From positions 199,001 through 263,000 of the forward strand of contig CAJNDT010004668.1 of the NCBI GenBank assembly GCA_905221615.1: a DNA stretch of 64,000 bases, read 5' to 3'. Of the stretch, positions 34,261 to 46,247 are shown piece by piece (position 1 is the first letter of the stretch; every line of letters begins with the position of its first letter). Under the pieces are notes generated by a model that was not told where the DNA came from, made no database searches, and was given only the letters and a program-made list of their open reading frames with translations. Source of the DNA: Symbiodinium sp. CCMP2592. Lineage: Eukaryota; Sar; Dinophyceae; Suessiales; Symbiodiniaceae. The position numbers and the translations under genes are program-made.

Positions 34261-37200
34261 TATATCTATACATACATAGATAGACACATACACACACACA
34301 CATACCCATGCAGTAGATCATAAACATATACATATACATACGCGCATGCTTTTGCATGTATGCATGTTCGATAACTGGTGTGGATTTAGTGACCTTCTTA
34401 TACATTGCATGCTGCTCGCATGGTCGTGCCTGAAGCAGGAAATCCAGCAGTGGGGAACAGGTGCCTCGGCAGATTTGGGGATCCATGATGCCACTGCCAC
34501 TCTTCGCGTCTTTCTTTCTGCCGTCCTCAGCCTTCCGTGCCTCAGTTTGACAGCGAGCAAGAGACGGCTTTGCAGGTCAGCGAAGCACTGCTACTTGTTA
34601 TACCTCAAATTGGAGCTCGTGTTGGTGTGATTGAGGTTCCTTGCGGCACCTTGCAATCGAGATCGGTGGCAATCGGCGGGAGGTCATGGAGGGAGGCGAA
34701 ATTCAGCTCACCATGCAGCTTGGCGCTGGTCTGTGTGAAAGAACAGAGCTCGGGGCTCGATCCTCAACTGCTCATTCACACACGTGTGCAAGAGATGACA
34801 CTAACGGTCGCTGATAGGCCGTCCTGGTTGCCTCTAGCAGTCACCTTGTCATTGTCATACAAGCGGGATCCTTCAAGCCATGGCGTCTCCGAGGCGAGGT
34901 ATCAACCGCCGCATGATTACCAAGTCTGGTGGTATCGAGCTCATGGTGCAGAGCATGCTGCGCTTTCCGGATGATCTGGAGATTCAGGATCCTCGGCGAG
35001 GGTCCGGAATGAGGTTCAAGCCTTGCCTTGCATGCTTGAGACGTCCTAAATCCGAAGCCCGACAAATGATTCCGTGATTCCTGCTGTAAACTTGTGATCT
35101 CGCAGCTCGAGCTCCTGGGACGCGCATCACAATGAGCGCATGTCGGTTCTTGTGCGACTGTGTACATATCTGTCGGCAAAGGGAGCTGTGCAGTGCGACT
35201 CATTCGAGCATGGCACTGTCAGCGTGAACTTCGCACCTTCAGCTTCAGAGCTCCCAATACAACGAATTAATTATGATAGTTTGAACTGAAGTTGGACGCC
35301 ACGGTCCCAAGAGCAGTAAGTATCTTCGGAGAGAGATCCGGAAACCTGAGAACGAAGACCCTAAACGCTAAACCCGAAGCTCAAAACCTGAGAACGAAGA
35401 ACGGTCAGCGGCCAAAGGAGAACGGCTGTGCTGCGCTCTGCAACCTCATGGCCAACCGCCACGACACGAAGGCCGTTGGGCTCTGGGAAGTGTGGTCCTT
35501 ACTCACCCAGAGGCTCTAATATCCCTGAACTAAGGAATACCTGGGTTCCTTTAAGGGGTCTATAGGGGATCAAAAGGGTATAGGGGTTAGGGGACTCCAA
35601 TATCCCTCAATTAAGGAATATTCCTTAAATCATATTAGGTGTCCTACTATAATTTGAGGCATTTTCCTTAAGGGTTTTGGAGTCCCTGGTTGAGGTAGCT
35701 ATGCCCATTATCATTATCGTCTGTCACAGCAAGGACCGTCAGATCTGAGAAGCCGCAAAATCTGGGCAAGGCTGCGATCTCCGCGGCTCTAACACCCCAC
35801 CTTGAGAGCCTTCTTCATGCTCTCCCAACTTGGAGGGGTAGGGGACTTAGAAAGTCGCTTGTAAGTTGGGTTACAATTCGGGTAACTCCATCTAGGGTGC
35901 TTGTAACTCTACTTATAACCTACTTACTAAGTGCCCTGCCCTTCCAAGAAAGACTCCCAAGCCGCTTTTGGGTCTCATACTGGGGAATCCCTGGATCTTC
36001 AGAAAAGAACACCCAGACCGAACCCTTTCAGCAATCACAAAGCTCAAGAGGTAGCTTACCAATGTCTACTTAGGTATCGATCCCTTTGGGATCCTTTCAA
36101 CACTGAGCTCCAAAGCCCCGAGCCTGCAGAGCCCTAAGCCTAAAGCGAACCCTGAAAGCAGCCCTGAAGAGCGCTGTTGCAACGCTCAGAAGGTTTTTTT
36201 CCATCTTGGGTTTCCTTCGTGATGCCAATCTTTTGCCTTTCACAGGAATTCCATGGTTTGTCCTTCGTGAGGAATTATGTGAAGGGGCCTTTTCAAGGAG
36301 TTGTATGAATTAGGACACCGCAACAATCAGTGGGGCTGGAGGTACTTGGAGGTTCATGGGTAGTGATAAGCGGTGGTGTACTGCAAGTAGGATAGCTATG
36401 GCTATAAGGCTATAACCCATGTTTGGGGACAAATAACCCCGCTTATAACCACTGATGAACTTCTTCCAAGCCTGGGGCTCGAAGGTGCGAGCTGCGCGCT
36501 CGGGCTCTATCCGGGCCGTCATTGCCGCCCTGAGGTGGGTTAAGGGTTTAGGGTGTGGCTGCGGGATTTTGGGGTTGGGGCTTCCGAGTTCAGGGTTGGG
36601 GGGGTTGGCAAAGCGGGTCGTTAACATTGACGTGCAGGTGCATTCGGACATTCAGGATTGTGTGCTCTTGGACATTCCGCGTGTGATCAGGGAGATGTGG
36701 CATCGACATTCGGTGGTCGTTACTTGGAGTGCTTGCTCTTCGGAGTGGAGTGTTGCGGTGTTACGGTTTTCGGGCCTCAGCTGAAGAGCAGCGGAGGGCA
36801 GTGCTGGCAGTCATCAAGTCCGGTTTCTTCAAAAGGGTTGGGGGGGTTCGGGAGCCTAGAGCACTCAAAGAGGCTTGGAGATACATGAGGGTGCCATAGT
36901 CGGGAATGTAGGGCAGGTTCAAGGCTAGTTCTAGAGTGGGTAGAGAGGTTCTCTCAAGCGTTCCTCTATGACTCCATGCAGTTTTTCCGTCACCCGCATC
37001 GCACACTTCGAGTACGCCCAGCGTAGGCCCTACGAATGCAGAATTGGCATAAGCCAGCTTCGTCTTTGCAGCTCTTTTTCAGGGTGACGGTGGTTCAGAG
37101 TTTGTGGCTTCAGTGCACGGGGGTTTCTGGTAGTTGGCGTGTTGTTGCTGGCTTTCGCCTTTCTTTTTGGATGGGCTGACCAACAAGCTTGTTTCAGTGG

Positions 37201-38362
37201 AAAGCTTGTGCAGATTGCTTTCTCGCAGACGCTTTTGCACTTGAGGCACACAGGCCAGCAGCTATTGAAGGAAATTGAAGCTATCTAATTACATCGTCGA
37301 TTGAATCGTTTGCTGCCATCGGTTGACAGATAGCTTTCCTCTGGAGAGAGGGAGGGTGAGAAGCCTGCTGGCTCATCACAGGTCTGTTGATGCTGTGAAC
37401 ATCGTGGCTTGCTTCTGCTGGGCATTTGTGGTGTCGGCGTCTCCGTTGAGGGTTTAATCTCTCAGGGAGCTTTAAACCCCATGCAATCTCCAGCCCTTGA
37501 AATCTTGTGCAGAAAGTGGTGGGGCAGGAACTTTCCGTTCGAACCGGAGCTTGCGCAGATGGCATGCGCGGTCTTGCGGAGCCTGGCACTGGGAGTTCCG
37601 GAGAACAAGCTGCTTGCTGTGAGTTTAGTAGACGGCAATCGAGCGTAATCAGACGTCATGTGAGCATATGCAGCGATGTCACAGAGCGATTTCTGAGATT
37701 GAGCATGGTCATATACGGGTCTTCACGCGGAGAGCTTGAGCAAGCGTGCATAGACACAAAGGTATATCCATCCATCCATCCATCCATCCATGCATCCATC
37801 CGTCCATCCATCCATCCATCCATCCATCCATCCACCCGTCCATCCATGCATCCATCCATCCATCCATCCATCCATCCGTGAATCCGTCCATCCATCCATC
37901 CATCCATCCATCCATCCATCCGTGAATCCGTCCATCCATCCATCCATCCATCCATCCATCCACCCGTCCATCCATGCATCCATGCATACGTACATACGTA
38001 TAGACGATACTGGGCTTTGAAGTACCATACTTTAATACTTTTTTTCTTAAAGGAGCCCTTATGAAATAGAAGTTTATACTTTTTTCTCCCTGGTTACTTA
38101 AAAGCCCAGGATATGTATACATACACACACACACACATCATACTTACATATATGCAAACACATGTAGGGACATGCGTGCGCGCATGCATGCATGCATTCA
38201 TGCACACATACATACATTCATGCATGTTTTCAACTCCACCATACAAAGATAGATGCCTTCATACATGTGTACATACAAGCATACAATCAATTATGCATAC
38301 GTACGAGCCTATGCACGTACGTGCGAGCATGCATGCGCAGACACACCTACACCCGTACATAT

Positions 38363-38440
<78 letters not shown>

Positions 38441-40875
38441 GTGTACAATATACACGTGCATGCATGCATAAATGCATACATACATAAACACACACACACA
38501 CACACACCCCTACTTACACTTACACTGCATATTTATCAATCCATCGATCCATCCACCCACCCACCCACCCATCCATCCATCCATCCATCCATCCATCCAT
38601 CCATCCACATCCATCATTTGTCATTCCATGCATGCATGCATACATGCGCGCATGTTTACATTCAATGTTCACAAGTCCATCCATCCCTCCCTTCATCCGT
38701 CTATGCATGCATAGATACGTACATGCATCCATCTATGCATGCATACAATGCATACTTATGTGCATGTTTACATATGTGCGTACATCCGTACTTACATGGG
38801 TTTGGACTATTACTGTAGGTGTTCTTACGCTGTGTATCATGATGATTCTTCGCAGCCTGGTTGCGCAAGTGTGGTAACATAGGGGCCTTAATGATTACCT
38901 ACATTATTGTGGGGGTTCCTCGTTGCAGTTATATAATATACGCCCGAAACCCTGTTCTAATTATTAAGGCCCCTATATTGTTTGAATATTCGGTGCGGGT
39001 GTTGTGTGATTCGGCCTTGACTCGATGTCTGTGGCATTGCGGTTGCTTCTGTGTCTACTCATACAGGAAACCCTAAGCGAGGGAAGGTGTGAGTTGTGGG
39101 GTTTTCGAGGTCAGTTTCGGTGCTGAGTTTCGGGGCCGAGCTCAATGGCCAGGGTAGTTTTGGAACAGGCCCACCCCGCCGCCCGAAACTGACCGACCGG
39201 TGCCCCGAAACGGATCCCCACTGTGCCAAAACTGGGCCCCGAAACTGATCCGAATCCGCAACTAGAACCCCGAAACTACGGGTACCCAACCCTCAACCCG
39301 AAACCCTAAAGCCCTACATCCAAAAAAACCCTACAACCGTAACACCCTAAACCCAAACCCCGGAAGCCGTGTGTGCGATTGTGCGAGTGTGCGAGTCGAA
39401 ACCCTAACAAGCCCCTTGCCTCGGCTGGTCCGTCCGGCGGTGAGCGCCGAAGCCCTACTCCCTTGCAGCCCAGGATCTCCATCGTGGCCCAGGGAGGCAT
39501 CCGACAGCTCTGCGAGGCCATGGCTCGCCACCGAACGGACGCCGAGGTGAACATGCAGGTGCCGAAGCGATGGGGGGGGCTTAGGGTTTCGGTGGACTAT
39601 GGGAATTACGGTATATTCCTGATTTTGTGGGTAATGCAGGTGCCGAAGCGAGGGGGGGTAGATGCGGTTGATGATTGCAGGGATCTATAAGAGTACCTTC
39701 AAGGGGTCTATGGGGTTTTAGGGTTTGAGGTTTCGGTAGAAGAGAGCAGGCGAAGTACGAAGCCTGTTGCAAAAGGTAAAAGAGAGAAACGATGAAAGAA
39801 CGAAAGAAAGGAACAGGGAACGAAGCAAAGACACAAAGAAAGCAACAACGAAAGCCACAGAGGTGAGAAAGAGACAAAAAGAGAGAAAGACGGACATAAT
39901 GAACGAACGAAAGAAGGAACAAGCTACAGATCGAAAGAACTAAAGGAAAACAAACGAAGCAAACAACAAAGGCCAAAATTACCTACGACAGACATACATC
40001 CTTTGGAACTCGCGAGGCTGTGGCTGCCCTCTGCAACCTGACCTCTCAGCTGGCGGAGAACAAGCGACTAGGATGCCCAGTAGTACTCTTATTCCCTTTT
40101 TGTAGTCCTAGGTTCCTTATAAAGTTACCCAATACCAAAAAAAGAGGCCTTTTTTTTCTTAGGTTACTGGGTATCCTAGGCGAGCTATCTGTGAAGCTGG
40201 CGGCTTGGAGATGGCGGTGGCGGCTCTGATGGCGCACCCGCAGAGCCAGGAGAAGACCTTCTTGGAGAGTCGTCTGTTTTTGTCGATGTGTGACAGCAAA
40301 TAGGATTTTGGATGGTGCTGTAGGGGATAGAAAGGGAGATTCTTCAGCTTTCTTGCGGCAGGAGCTGCAGCAGCAGGGCTGTGGGCTGCTCCACAACTTG
40401 GCCTGCGACCCGCTGCTGCGGCCTCAGGTGAGTGCAGCTGGAGGCTTGCGGGTGGCGGAAGCAGCCATCCAGCACCCGGTCCGTGCCGTGCAGTCCCTGG
40501 GGCTGATGCTTCAGAGGCAGCTCCAGGCCCGCCAAGAGACGCCTCCGCAGGCTGCACAGGAAAGGCAGAAGCCTGCGAAGTCCGCTGCCTCTCCGGCCAA
40601 AGATGTCTCGGACGGGGGTGTCGACGAGCTCTTCGCGCCACGCACGCACCTTTGTCATAGTTGGGCAACATTTTGCAGTTTTATGGGTACTTACACCCAA
40701 TGAGGAATAAAGATTAAAATTTTTCATCCTATCCCAACCATGAACTAGGCACACGGTGCGCGTGGCACGGAGCAAGGCTCTGACGAGGCCTCAGCGCAAG
40801 GTGATGGCAGACGTCATGGCATCTATGCAGCAGAATCCACGTGGCTTGCTTCAACTGGTCAGGACGCGGGTCTGA
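31188..40875 (+). CDS. Armadillo-repeat protein gene, many exons
   Basis: Armadillo (ARM) helices are recognisable in successive + strand exons. Examples: 31188-31300 ([20 protein letters not shown]), 33482-33550 ([18 protein letters not shown]), 34531-34575 ([10 protein letters not shown], flanked by CAG and CAG|GTCAGC), 34880-34987 ([15 protein letters not shown]), 35409-35480 ([20 protein letters not shown]), 35742-35825 ([20 protein letters not shown]), 36452-36534 ([13 protein letters not shown], donor GTGGGT), 37537-37618 ([20 protein letters not shown], donor GTGAGT), 39469-39558 ([20 protein letters not shown]), about 40018-40268, 40362-40645 and 40749-40875. The last exon ends in TGA. 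Two introns near the 3' end (40064-40179, 40646-40748) are introners. ARM repeats form a protein-binding superhelix. The partner is unknown. Exons up to 31 kb may be missing or mis-bounded. Confidence 0.75.
32555..32665. repeat. ATC trinucleotide microsatellite
   Basis: CATCATCAC runs inside an intron of the armadillo gene. The poly-His frames are artefacts. Confidence 0.9.
34150..34260. repeat. ATGC, TATG and AT microsatellites
   Basis: Adjacent GCATGCAT, ATGTATGT and ATATAT runs in an intron. Confidence 0.9.
35827..35948. mobile_element. TIR element family J, copy 3 (in armadillo gene)
   Basis: TTGGAGGGGTAGGGGACTTAG and CTTACTAAGTGCCCTGCCCTTCCAAG. It starts directly after the ARM exon ending LESLLHAL. 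The frame [12 protein letters not shown], which suits the next part of the repeat, follows its right end. It is probably part or all of an intron. Confidence 0.75.
37770..37985. repeat. ATCC tetranucleotide satellite
   Basis: CATC repeats with an internal duplication of a CCGTGAATCCGTC block (37876 and 37920). Confidence 0.95.
38010..38109. mobile_element. Introner family D, copy 1
   Basis: CTGGGCTTTGAAGTACCA and TGGTTACTTAAAAGCCCAG ends. A perfect 4-bp duplication GATA lies at 38006-38009 and 38110-38113. It is inserted next to a satellite, within an intron. Confidence 0.92.
38370..38620. repeat. CA, AT and ATCC microsatellites
   Basis: ACACAC, ATATAT, and CATC runs in sequence, intronic or intergenic. 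Confidence 0.9.
38878..38979. mobile_element. TIR element family H copy
   Basis: CATAGGGGCCTTAATGATTA and AATTATTAAGGCCCCTATA ends. Confidence 0.9.
39551..39662. repeat. Short direct duplication around family E fragment
   Basis: ATGCAGGTGCCGAAGCGA followed by a G run occurs at about 39553 and again at 39636. The bases between (ACTATGGGAATTACGGTATA) are part of family E. It lies directly after the donor of an armadillo exon. Confidence 0.7.
40064..40179 (+). mobile_element. Introner family A, copy 1 (armadillo intron)
   Basis: The element 40068-40179 has ends CTAGGATGCCCAGTA and TACTGGGTATCCTAG. The duplication GCGA lies at 40064-40067 and 40180-40183. Treating 40064-40179 (116 nt) as an intron gives a GC donor from the duplication and an AG acceptor from the element. 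It joins AENK to [11 protein letters not shown] exactly in frame within one ARM repeat. Confidence 0.92.
40646..40748 (+). mobile_element. Introner family B, copy 2 (armadillo intron)
   Basis: The element 40650-40748 has ends CTTTGTCATAGTTGGG and CCCAACCATGAACTAG, with the duplication GCAC at 40646-40649 and 40749-40752. A 103-nt GC-AG intron joins FAPR to [12 protein letters not shown] in frame. Confidence 0.92.
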
Positions 40876-41029
40876 GCAACTGCCCGGCGTAAGGGCCCCA
40901 TGCATAGTAGACTATAGTATACTATGACTTGCGATAAGGCATAAGACAATATGCCACAATGTACCTTCCTGTGCTAATCTACCATAATGCACTGTATATT
41001 GTGCCATCATATGACAAAATACACTCTAT

Positions 41030-41110
41030 CTGTCCATATCTATCTATATGTATATATCTATCTATCTATCTATCTATATATACATAATATTATGTTAGTA
41101 TTAGTACTCT
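41030..41110. repeat. TCTA tetranucleotide microsatellite
   Basis: CTATCTATC repeats in an AT-rich spacer after the armadillo gene. Confidence 0.85.
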
Positions 41111-41261
41111 ACCAGAATATACCATAATATATCACTTGTCAAGTACAACGTACTGCGAAGATCTGAGAGCGAGAGACTCCCAGCTCCAAGCCGCCTCTCA
41201 GCATACGCTTATTGTTAGTGTAATACACCACAAAGCCTCTTTGTAAGCCCCTGTGCTATAC

Positions 41262-41361
41262 CGCTGATGGACAAAATCCTGCATGACCCTAAGGACTCTA
41301 AATATGGGAACTATGGTATCTTCCTTATAATGGGTCATGCAGGATTTATATCATCAACGGT
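41262..41361. mobile_element. TIR element family E, copy 5
   Basis: ACCGCTGATGGACAAAATCC and GGATTTATATCATCAACGGT. A short C-terminal-like frame (EWLPRDGSTAGSSASGDDAS, stop at 41479) follows it directly. Confidence 0.88.
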
Positions 41362-41659
41362 ATCACTCTCCTCAAGAGGTGAGTGGCTGCCGCGGGATGG
41401 CTCCACTGCAGGCAGCAGCGCGTCGGGTGACGACGCCTCCAAGGCTTCTCAGGCCTCCAGCGCCGCCCGGTCTCCTTAAAGGCCGAAGGCCTTATAGTAC
41501 CCTTATGTAAACTCTCCGTTCTACTCTCTCTCTCTCTCTGTATATATATACATACATATATATATATATATATGGCCATGTTATATGATAGGTCTCGGCT
41601 ATGTTATATGGTGTGTATATTCACGCCTTGTTTGATGGCTTCACCGGGTTTGGGTTGCG

Positions 41660-42245
41660 AAGTGTTAAACCCAAGTCCCAAACCCCTAAACCCTAAACTT
41701 TAAACCCTAAACCCCTAAACCGTAAACCCCGAAACCATAAACCCTAAATTTCTAAACCCTAAACCCCTAAACCCTAAACCCCTAAACCCTCGCCTGGCAA
41801 GTCCGAGTTGCGAGAGCGTAAGCCCCTCAACCGTAAGCTCCCTAACTCCTAAACTCCCAAACTCCTCAACCCTAAACCCCTAGACCCTAAACTCCGAAAC
41901 CCTAAACCCTGAACCCCCCGACCCTAAACTCCGAAACCCTGAGCCCTAAACCCCTAAACTCCCAAACACCACTTTTCTGAAGCTGCCAAGCGGGCGTTTT
42001 TCTGAACCCTCGGGGCCGAGGCCAGCGGCGGTGGAAGATGGACCCTCCGAGAGCAGCAGCGCGCGGCGTCCTACGGCATTGAGGCCTCCGAGTTTAGGGT
42101 CAGGAGTTTAGGGGTTAGGGTTTATTTAGGGTTTAGAGTTTAGGGGTTTGGGGTTTAGGGGTTTGGGGTCCGTAGGCGCTGGCCCGTGCTGAAAAGGGTT
42201 TTCGGCTTAGGGGTTTAGGCTTTTCGGTTTAGGGTTTTTGAGTTC
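41660..42245. repeat. Telomere-like repeats in both orientations
   Basis: CCCTAAACCC units at 41660-41970 and TTTAGGG units at 42100-42235, with one companion motif (CTCGCCTGGCAAGTCCGAG) at 41788. A possible exon (TLREQQRAASYGIEASE, about 42035-42090) lies between the two orientations. Confidence 0.75.
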
Positions 42246-42255
42246 TCTGTCGGCT

Positions 42256-44766
42256 GCACATATGCAGGGCAGCTTGGAGGTTATCCTGCGAGAGCTGCAA
42301 CGGCCAAACTTGATTCCACTGTCGCAATTCACAAACCCTAAATCCGAAAACCTTAAATTCTTAAACCAAAAGCTTAAACAAGCACTGAGTTCCTAAACCC
42401 CTAGACCCGAGAAGCTGTAAGCCTTCACCAAGTCGAAACACTAAACTTTCCAAACTCCCGAACCCCCAAACCTGAAGCCGGATCACAGGACCTGGAGGGC
42501 GTCTCGGACATGAGCTCTGATGATGGTTTCGGGGCCCGAAAAGGCTACGGAGGAGCTTTTGCCTTCGTGATCCGCCGTGGCCTGGAGACCTGGCTGCGGT
42601 TAGGAGTTTCCGAAGTTTATAACTGTTCAATAACTATAATACTATGATATAATGGGGCCCAAAACAGGGGTTTAGGGTTTGGGGTTTTGGGTTTTAGGCT
42701 TTAGGAACTGATAGGAGTGTTCGGGTTCCGGGGTCGTAGGGGGGGTTGAGATGCACAGTGGTCTTGCTTTGGGAGAGTTTGGGGTTCCGGGTCCAGGATT
42801 TAGGGTTGACGGTGTGGAAGCTCCTTGCCGGGAGATGTACACCACTGAAATGTAACAGGAGGCTATGACGCTTTAGAACTGCAGGGCAGTCCTCAACCCG
42901 TACTAACGCTGTTGGGGCCTTAATACCTACCTATAGTTACTAGTTTGGGGCTTCCTTATTATGACCAGAGTATGATATACCCCAAAACCCTGTATATTCT
43001 AATTAGCCTGCATGCGAGCATGTCCTTGCTAGGTGAGAGGGGAAAACTTTAAATATGCAGCCCCTATACTACAGCCCTACAATCGTAAAAGCAAGGAGAA
43101 GCCAGGCAGAGGAACCCCAAACCCTAAACTGAGCTCTGATGGTGAACTGCGGGCAAGAGTTCTGGATGCGTTATATGGTGAAGTCTTCTGCATGTCGCGG
43201 GTTCAACTGTAGAAGTCCAACGTCAGTGAAGCTTTGGTAGACAATAGGAGCATTGGTTTATGGTTTCTTCCTGGCTCCCCATGCCTTCTCTCGTGTCTTG
43301 CCCACAGTTGCTGGAATCCGTGCCTGCATTGCGCGAGCGTGCGAGTCGAAACCGAAACTCCTTACATCCACCCTGAACCCTGAACCCTCAACTCCAAAAG
43401 GTCGAATCTTCTTAACCCTGAACCCTAAATCCTGGTTTTTCCCTCCCCCCAAGCAAAAAAAGATTAAAACTCAAGACAAGACGTCGGAGTTTCCGAAAAT
43501 AGGGGAGCCTAGTATAATACTATTTAGGATCCCTCTTATAAGGACCCCAGAATAAGGTACCCCTAATTTTCGGAAACCCCCACGTGGGCCCAGGAGAAAC
43601 AGGGCAGCGGGGAGGTCCGGGACCTGAAGGCCACGAAGGCGCCGCCGGCCCCCACGCCGCAGCGGCATGTGCCCTCGGCAAGGAGAGAGGGGTTTGAATA
43701 CAGGGGCCTTAGCAATTTGAAGAGGGTTCTGGGGTATATTACCAAAATAGTGTAGGGAATTATTTAGGCTCCTATAGTAGGGTTCAAAGTTCAGGGCTTG
43801 GTGTTTAGGGTATGCGTAGTCCAGGTGTAAAAAGGTTTAGAGATTCAAGCAGGCTACGCGCCCTGCTGGGCGGCAATACAGAAACTGCAATACTCAGGGG
43901 AAGAACTAAAGCCTGAACCCTGCATTTACGGCGTTTCCCACGAGGATTTTGAATACTGCAATTTGGAACGAGGCGTTCAACCAACACCAAAATATAAACC
44001 TGAGCATGTAGGGCCCCGACACTAAGCCCAAACATCCCGAAACCCTAAGCCCTAAACCATGAGCCCGGTTCACTCTGCAGACTCGAACTCATATGCCTCG
44101 CCTGGTTTGTCCGAGTGTGAGCGCCGAAACCATGAGCCCGAAGTGGAGCCGCGGACAGGGTCTACAGAGGTCGATCATGCTGTGGACCTGTGTGTGTTTG
44201 CCAGTCGGGACCGTAAGTGTCCAGACCTCCTGGCTTGCTGAAGCCTCGAAGGCCTTTCGGGCGATGCAGGAACGGAGCTCAACAAAAAATAAACTAAACC
44301 CTAAGCCCTAAAGCCTAGAGCCTATAAAGCCTGAAGCCTCATCCCCTTACTCTGAGGTGACCAAGGATCCACAGCCGCCCTTGAGCCATCTGAACCTCGA
44401 CCTCGAGTCTCCGACATCGGCGACGCCTAAAGGCGAGGGAGCCGAAAAAGGACTTAGGGCCTTAGGGTTTAGGAGTTCAGAATTTAGGGTTTAAGGTTCA
44501 GGGCCTTCTGGTTTAAGGTCTAGGGAACTTCGACCCGGATCTCATGAACTGGATGGCAGGAACAGGGAATCAAACTGCGAAAGCTGGGTTGTCTTGTCCA
44601 GCTGGCTGCGAGATCTGTGCGGAGGCTGAAGGCCTTGTAGTGCTTCAGCTTCTCTTGCGGGGCAGGCCAGCCGGCCTTCCTGCCGCTCACGGAGCAAAAC
44701 CTCAGGCAGGCGTTGTTCCTGCACACCTTTCGCTCTGTTTTGTTGCAATTGGTGCGGCACGAATAA
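42256..44766 (+). CDS. Multi-exon gene, unknown function
   Basis: Exon candidates, all +: 42266-42340 ([20 protein letters not shown], acceptor ATATGCAG), 42488-42602 ([20 protein letters not shown], then [19 protein letters not shown]), 43136-43212 ([20 protein letters not shown]), 43593-43690 ([20 protein letters not shown]), 44252-44288 ([17 protein letters not shown]), 44341-44450 ([20 protein letters not shown], then [14 protein letters not shown]), 44528-44640, and a terminal exon 44672-44766 ([20 protein letters not shown], ends TAA). The products are mostly charged with one helical end. No domain is recognised. It could be more than one gene. Confidence 0.5.
43485..43581. mobile_element. 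TIR element family F, copy 4
   Basis: CGGAGTTTCCGAAAAT and ATTTTCGGAAACCCCC ends. A perfect 4-bp duplication ACGT lies at 43481-43484 and 43582-43585. Confidence 0.93.
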
Positions 44767-44804
44767 TATACACATCTGTATTGAATCTGTATTATATCAT
44801 CGCT

Positions 44805-44887
44805 ACTGCTACCGCCTACTGCCCACTGCCGACTGCCCGCTGCCCACTGCCCACTGCCCACTTCCCACTTCCCACTGCCAACTGCCT

Positions 44888-44919
<32 letters not shown>

Positions 44920-44975
44920 GCCGCTGCCGCTGCCGCTGCCGCTGCCGCTGCGGCTGCTCCTGCTGCTGCTACTAC
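44805..44975. repeat. Graded CTGCC/CTACTGC and GCTGCC array
   Basis: CCCACTGCC, CTACTGC and GCTGCC blocks after the gene end. The poly-Ala and similar frames are artefacts. Confidence 0.9.
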
Positions 44976-45231
44976 CATCACTATACCCCCGCCAACATGT
45001 CGCGCGAGAGTATGGGGGGAAGTCCCTCGATTGGAAAGCAATAATCCGGGAAGAAGCGATTTCCAGAAGACGGAATATTGATCAACGCTCATATGCGTAT
45101 GTATGCATACATAAGTTTGAAGGTGCACGTAAGGGGTCTTCCTTAGCGAGGCGAGCGTCCTACGACTCCAGGGACACGGCAGCCAGTCCGGACAGAAGAG
45201 GTCCACGGGACTCTGTAATGCTGTGTTATTT

Positions 45232-45333
45232 GAGAGTTTCCGAAAATTAGGAGTACCTTATTTTGGGGTCCTTATAATAAGGATCCTACTATTTAGAGTA
45301 TTATACTAGGGTCCCCTATTATTGGAAACTCCC
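45232..45333. mobile_element. TIR element family F, copy 5
   Basis: GAGAGTTTCCGAAAATTAGG and GGAAACTCCC ends. The duplication ATTT lies at 45228-45231 and 45334-45337. A different TIR element (GGGTAGTTCTC / GAGAACTACCC, 45338-45431) abuts it. Confidence 0.92.
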
Positions 45334-45680
45334 ATTTGGGTAGTTCTCTAAATCAGGAATAGTACCCCCAATAGCACGGCACCCTTATGAATAGGACACC
45401 CAGAAGGGACCCAAATCTCGAGAACTACCCCTATAGATTCTCTAAGACGGTCCGACACCCTTATAGAATCCCAGTAGAATCTCAGTCGAGTCCTACCGCC
45501 ATGCCTCTTGATTCTTGAGTAGGGCTTCATCGGTGTACAAGAGATTTTCCTAAAGGGTCATGGGTAGAATATGGGCCTTTCGATGCCGTGAACACACATC
45601 GGGACTGCTTATTCTGGATGCCGAGGGTTGGTCTGGTCTTGTTTGCGGGTTTCATCCTACAGCAGCACGAAGCTTGAAGC

Positions 45681-46107
45681 TTGTGGTGTCCGCCAGTCCA
45701 GAGCTGCGGTTTGCGCTCTGGCATCTTTTCCTTTGAGATCGCTAGCCCTGGCAAGTCTGAGGTCAAGTCTCCTTCGCCACAGACACGAAGGACCCAACAG
45801 AACGAGCTTGTTGCTGGTTCGAGGAAGGTAGTGTTTCCGGAGCTGGCATCTAGTTGTTTCGAAGATAGACCACAAGTAGTACTGTAGAGGCTTAAAGAAT
45901 TACTAATATTATTCCTAGGGCTCCTTCTCACAACTATACTACAATGTACCCCCCAAACCATTCTTAAGGCCCCTATGTTAGAATCTTTATAGGGAGCTCC
46001 CCTACCACCCCCACAACCAAGCCACCACGAACTCTCTTCCGGAAGCTGCCTCAGCCCAAGAATTCTACACCCTAAAACGCTTTGATGCCGAAATGCACGG
46101 CCTCTGA
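45681..46107 (+). CDS. Two-exon gene split by family H, unknown function
   Basis: Exon 1 (about 45690-45885) reads CGLRSGIFSFEIASPGKSEV, KSPSPQTRRTQQNELVAGSR and VFPELASSCFEDRPQVVL. A family H element follows at 45881-45980. Exon 2 (about 45992-46107) reads ELPYHPHNQATTNSLPEAAS, then AQEFYTLKRFDAEMHGL and TGA. The protein looks disordered, Ser/Pro-rich and charged. No family was recognised. Confidence 0.5.
45881..45980. mobile_element. TIR element family H copy
   Basis: CTGTAGAGGCTTAAAGAATTA and TTCTTAAGGCCCCTATGTTA ends between two coding stretches. Confidence 0.8.
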
Positions 46108-46148
46108 CATATGTGTGGCTGCAGTACACGGTTGCAGTTTCAGGCATC

Positions 46149-46247
46149 CTTAGGGTACTTAGAAATAAGTTTTACTCTTTAGTTATTATCAACCCTAAGA
46201 AACAGCTGAAATTTTAGTCTTGGCTAGGGGTTTAAGTTCAGTTATAG
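46149..46247 (+). mobile_element. Introner family C, copy 1
   Basis: Starts CTTAGGGTACTTAGAAATA and ends TTTAAGTTCAGTTATAG. A perfect duplication CATC lies at 46145-46148 and 46248-46251. Several frames remain open across the precise junction, for example QFQASWQLRRGGSAVIIRAS, so it may be an intron. The host gene is not certain. Confidence 0.85.

Noticed and set aside
45527..46147. Minus-strand frame of 206 codons
   Set aside because: It runs straight through a family H element and has no domain. The + strand exons here look more like coding sequence.
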